Shown here: piece after piece, positions 5,126 through 7,612 of the stretch | Numbering within the stretch: the first letter of the stretch is position 1 | Layout: every line of letters begins with the position of its first letter | NCBI GenBank assembly: GCA_018667995.1 | Contig: JABIQT010000233.1 | Location: forward strand, 1 to 7,612 | Reading direction: 5' to 3' | Length of the DNA: 7,612 nt | DNA from: Candidatus Latescibacterota bacterium | GTDB taxonomy: Bacteria; JAAXHH01; JABIQT01 | Made by a program: the position numbers and the translations under genes | The notes under the pieces: generated by a model | The model's input: only the letters and a program-made list of their open reading frames with translations | Databases searched by the model: none | Told to the model about the DNA's origin: nothing

Positions 5126-7612
5126 ATGTCCGTACAAGATCTGTCTATTGCCTGCGAAAACAACAAACGCCACCGATGGGCCGCCCAAATTGTGGATGAC
5201 TGGCGTGAATCCGTGGGTTTTGCCGTAGCGCAAGGCCGGGATTTCTTTGAGCAGATGATGCCCGATCTGACGCCATGGCCCACATATGGACAGAACTGTC
5301 CCGTCTGTGTCGGCCGGTTGTCAACCATGGGCGAAACAGGACTCTACCTGTGGGATGTTTCGGCTTCCGACAGACTGGAATGCAAGTACTGTGGCACGGT
5401 ATATCCCAACGACGAATTCCCCGAAACAGGGAGTCTGACCGCCCGCCAGATGGGGCAGACTTTCACCTTCTATCTTACAGACGATGAGCGTCGCAATCCG
5501 TCTGACCGTTCTGGATCCCACGCGCTCCGATGGATTGACAATCCCGTGCACACGAGTTGGAGTGGAATCCTGCGCGCCAATCGTGGCCGCTGGTGTATTG
5601 ACCAGGTCCTACCCCTCTCGAGACTATATGCACTAACGGGCGACATCGCCTGCGCGGAGCGAGCTGCATGGATTATGGATGCTGTGGCGAAACGCTATCC
5701 ACACTATCTATTTCATTCGTACGATGGCACGTATGCAGACTGTCCACCCGCTGATGTAGCCGTATCTCTTGGTCAATACCCGCGAGGCGGTCGCTTCCCT
5801 AAGGAGACGATCGTCAGTGCTTTCGAGGACCGGCACATGGAGAATGACCATGCCGTACTCTTCAACGGTTTCTGGGGCGCAGGAAGGTTTGGATGCAGCG
5901 GATCTGACGCGGGTGTGGTGCTGCTTATGGCAAAGGGCTACGACCTTGTTCACGAGGCGACATATGCGGATGGCAGCCGAGTCATCTCGCCCGAAATGGA
6001 CACCCGGATCCGCGATGACCTTATCATCGCGGCATGCGATGATAGTGAACATTGGAATGAGATTAACAATAAAGCAGGACAGGCCCGTTCGCTCAGTGCT
6101 CTGGTGGGTCGAATGTTCAATCGGCCGAATAGCGTCCGGAGGGCCATTGCGGGCTTCAGAGCCATATTGGAGAAAGGGTTCCACTTTGACGGGTTATGCA
6201 CGGAGAGTCCTTCCTATTCTGCCATGTTCCTCAACTTAGTGCGGGACATTCCGGAGCTCCTGCACGGCTACTCGGACCCACCCGAGTACGCAAATACTCA
6301 GAGTGATCCAATCAAAAACTACGATGCCTTTGAGGCCATGCCGCTCTACCGTTCCGCACTGGAGGGCATGATTCGCATGCTCGATCCCAATAGACTCTAT
6401 CCCGTTATCGGCGACACGCATGTGGGCGGCGGCATGGAGCCCATCCATGCCGAGGTCCTTACAGCGAGGTACGATCGGCGTTACGCAAGCCTTCTGGCAG
6501 CTACCCTCGGTTGTCCCGTCTCCGAATCCGGAGGAGAGTATGCGCTGTTTCACCGCCCCGCCGACCTCAAAGTAGACTCCGCACTTCCCCTCCCACGTGC
6601 CACCGAGTGGTTTCCGGGATGGCGGGTAGGTGTACTCAGGGCAGGTAATCCCGATGGCGGTACAGCGTTGTACCTCAATGGCTACAGCATGGGCGGACAC
6701 CGACATTACGACACCCTTGGACTGATTTACCACACTCACGGACATGAATTGGTCTCCGATAGAGGCTATATATGGGATGATCCACGTTCAGCATGGACCA
6801 AAAGCACGGCCGCCCACAACATCGTAACCGTTGACGGCGAGAACCAGAAAGAGGCGCCGCGAGACGCCACATTGGAGATATTTGGTCGCGGACCGGAGAT
6901 CGAAGTCGTTCAAGCGGCATCATCGGCCTATGCCCAGTGTGACATTTACCGTCGCACCACGGCGCTCGTCAGTCTGCCGGGCCAGTCTTCTTATGTGATA
7001 GATATTTTCAAGGTTCGTGGCGGCTCGACACATCACTATGGATTCCACGCCAACGGTAGGATGATCAGGCCGGACCGCGACCACGGACGTGGCTTGCGAA
7101 CGGCGGAGGACCTGCCTGCGATCTGGAACCGCTGGGTCGACGATACGGTCGAGCTCGACAGCCTGCCCGAGAATCGAGCCACGTGGGAGCACGAGGGCAT
7201 CCGACTGGACCTCATACTGTTGAGCGACCATGATAGGGTCTTGATTGGGGATGCCCCCGGATGGAGGAATTGTGCCGGCAACCAGGCCAATGCCTCGCCG
7301 ATTCATCATTTACTTGCCGAGAAACGCCAGGTGGAGACATCAAGAAGTGATTTTGTCTCCGTGATGGCGCCGTATCCGGGCGTCAAGTGCCCCGTTCAGC
7401 GAGCCGAGTTGATGTGTGTCGATGAGAAGAGCGGGGCATTGATGATTAAAGTTGAATTGGAGGATCGAACGGACTACCTGGTCTCCGCACCTGACTACGC
7501 TGACAGAACATACGGAGAAATTCAGATGACGGGCCGCTTTGGATTCATCTCAACCGGCAAAGATGGGACGCCCCTGTCGGCGTACCTTCTGGATGGTCTG
7601 CGACTTTCCTAC
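5126..7612 (+). CDS. Heparinase II/III-like protein with N-terminal four-cysteine module, 3' end cut
   Basis: Probable polysaccharide lyase-type protein. The frame is open from 5126 to the window edge (829 residues visible, no stop). Residues 58-89 hold CPVC and CKYC 24 residues apart, a zinc-ribbon-like module. An alpha-helical toroid-like region (about 125-440) contains EINNKAGQAR (312-321) and FDGLCTESPSYSAM (353-366), where Tyr364 is the likely catalytic tyrosine. The heparinase II/III beta-sandwich signature follows: GHRHYDTLGL (524-533), SDRGYIW (544-550) and AAHNIVTVDG (562-571). By comparison with Pedobacter heparinase II, His525 may be catalytic, and His527, Asp545 and His564 may bind zinc. 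No signal peptide is present, so the protein is probably cytoplasmic, which is unusual for heparin lyases and suggests oligosaccharide substrates. AGAGAG lies five bases before this ATG; an in-frame ATG at 5111 overlapping the previous stop is an alternative. The glycan is not predictable, and a non-lyase role is possible. Confidence 0.92.
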   Translation, partial: MSVQDLSIACENNKRHRWAAQIVDDWRESVGFAVAQGRDFFEQMMPDLTPWPTYGQNCPVCVGRLSTMGETGLYLWDVSASDRLECKYCGTVYPNDEFPETGSLTARQMGQTFTFYLTDDERRNPSDRSGSHALRWIDNPVHTSWSGILRANRGRWCIDQVLPLSRLYALTGDIACAERAAWIMDAVAKRYPHYLFHSYDGTYADCPPADVAVSLGQYPRGGRFPKETIVSAFEDRHMENDHAVLFNGFWGAGRFGCSGSDAGVVLLMAKGYDLVHEATYADGSRVISPEMDTRIRDDLIIAACDDSEHWNEINNKAGQARSLSALVGRMFNRPNSVRRAIAGFRAILEKGFHFDGLCTESPSYSAMFLNLVRDIPELLHGYSDPPEYANTQSDPIKNYDAFEAMPLYRSALEGMIRMLDPNRLYPVIGDTHVGGGMEPIHAEVLTARYDRRYASLLAATLGCPVSESGGEYALFHRPADLKVDSALPLPRATEWFPGWRVGVLRAGNPDGGTALYLNGYSMGGHRHYDTLGLIYHTHGHELVSDRGYIWDDPRSAWTKSTAAHNIVTVDGENQKEAPRDATLEIFGRGPEIEVVQAASSAYAQCDIYRRTTALVSLPGQSSYVIDIFKVRGGSTHHYGFHANGRMIRPDRDHGRGLRTAEDLPAIWNRWVDDTVELDSLPENRATWEHEGIRLDLILLSDHDRVLIGDAPGWRNCAGNQANASPIHHLLAEKRQVETSRSDFVSVMAPYPGVKCPVQRAELMCVDEKSGALMIKVELEDRTDYLVSAPDYADRTYGEIQMTGRFGFISTGKDGTPLSAYLLDGLRLSY

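Noticed and set aside
5708-6239. Overlapping frames on both strands (158 and 156 residues)
   Set aside because: Both are shadows of the heparinase-like gene, and their translations show no domain-like pattern.
6236-6745. 169-residue minus-strand frame inside the heparinase-like gene
   Set aside because: It is antisense to a strongly supported coding region across its whole length, with no recognisable motif or ribosome binding site.

Overview
The window holds five or six protein-coding genes in two divergent blocks and looks like ordinary bacterial chromosome. There are no RNA genes, transposons, CRISPR arrays or phage genes that I can see. Base composition is moderate (slightly GC-rich by eye). 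Genes are tightly spaced, most with clear AGGAG-type ribosome binding sites. The gene set is a secreted PD40/M28 peptidase, a stand-alone proline dehydrogenase, a cytoplasmic heparinase II/III-like protein and an aldo/keto reductase. This resembles what is common in environmental or marine bacteria of the Rhodothermota/Balneolota, Gemmatimonadota, Latescibacterota or Poribacteria kind. That placement is inference from gene content and not a phylogenetic result.

Left block, minus strand, read right to left: a possible small 97-residue protein of unknown function (3890-4183, uncertain); an 840-residue exported peptidase with a TPR-like start, a PD40 beta-propeller, an M28 zinc aminopeptidase domain and a C-terminal Fn3-like domain (1188-3710); a 110-residue uncharacterised protein 16 bp downstream (839-1171), almost certainly co-transcribed with the peptidase; and, after a 147-bp gap, an aldo/keto reductase that runs off the left edge (1-691).

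Right block, plus strand: proline dehydrogenase (4182-5114), followed after 11 bp by a heparinase II/III-like protein that runs off the right edge (5126-7612). A good candidate promoter (4131-4159) lies just in front of proline dehydrogenase. If the small minus-strand gene is real, that promoter sits inside it.

Functionally, the peptidase would release amino acids from peptides outside the cytoplasm and proline dehydrogenase would oxidise proline in the cell. The heparinase-like protein and the reductase suggest carbohydrate breakdown. A link between these functions is only suggested by adjacency. The most interesting points are the altered proline-site residues in the proline dehydrogenase, the interlocked divergent start region around 4180, and a heparinase-like protein with a four-cysteine N-terminal module, no signal peptide and an apparently missing catalytic histidine.
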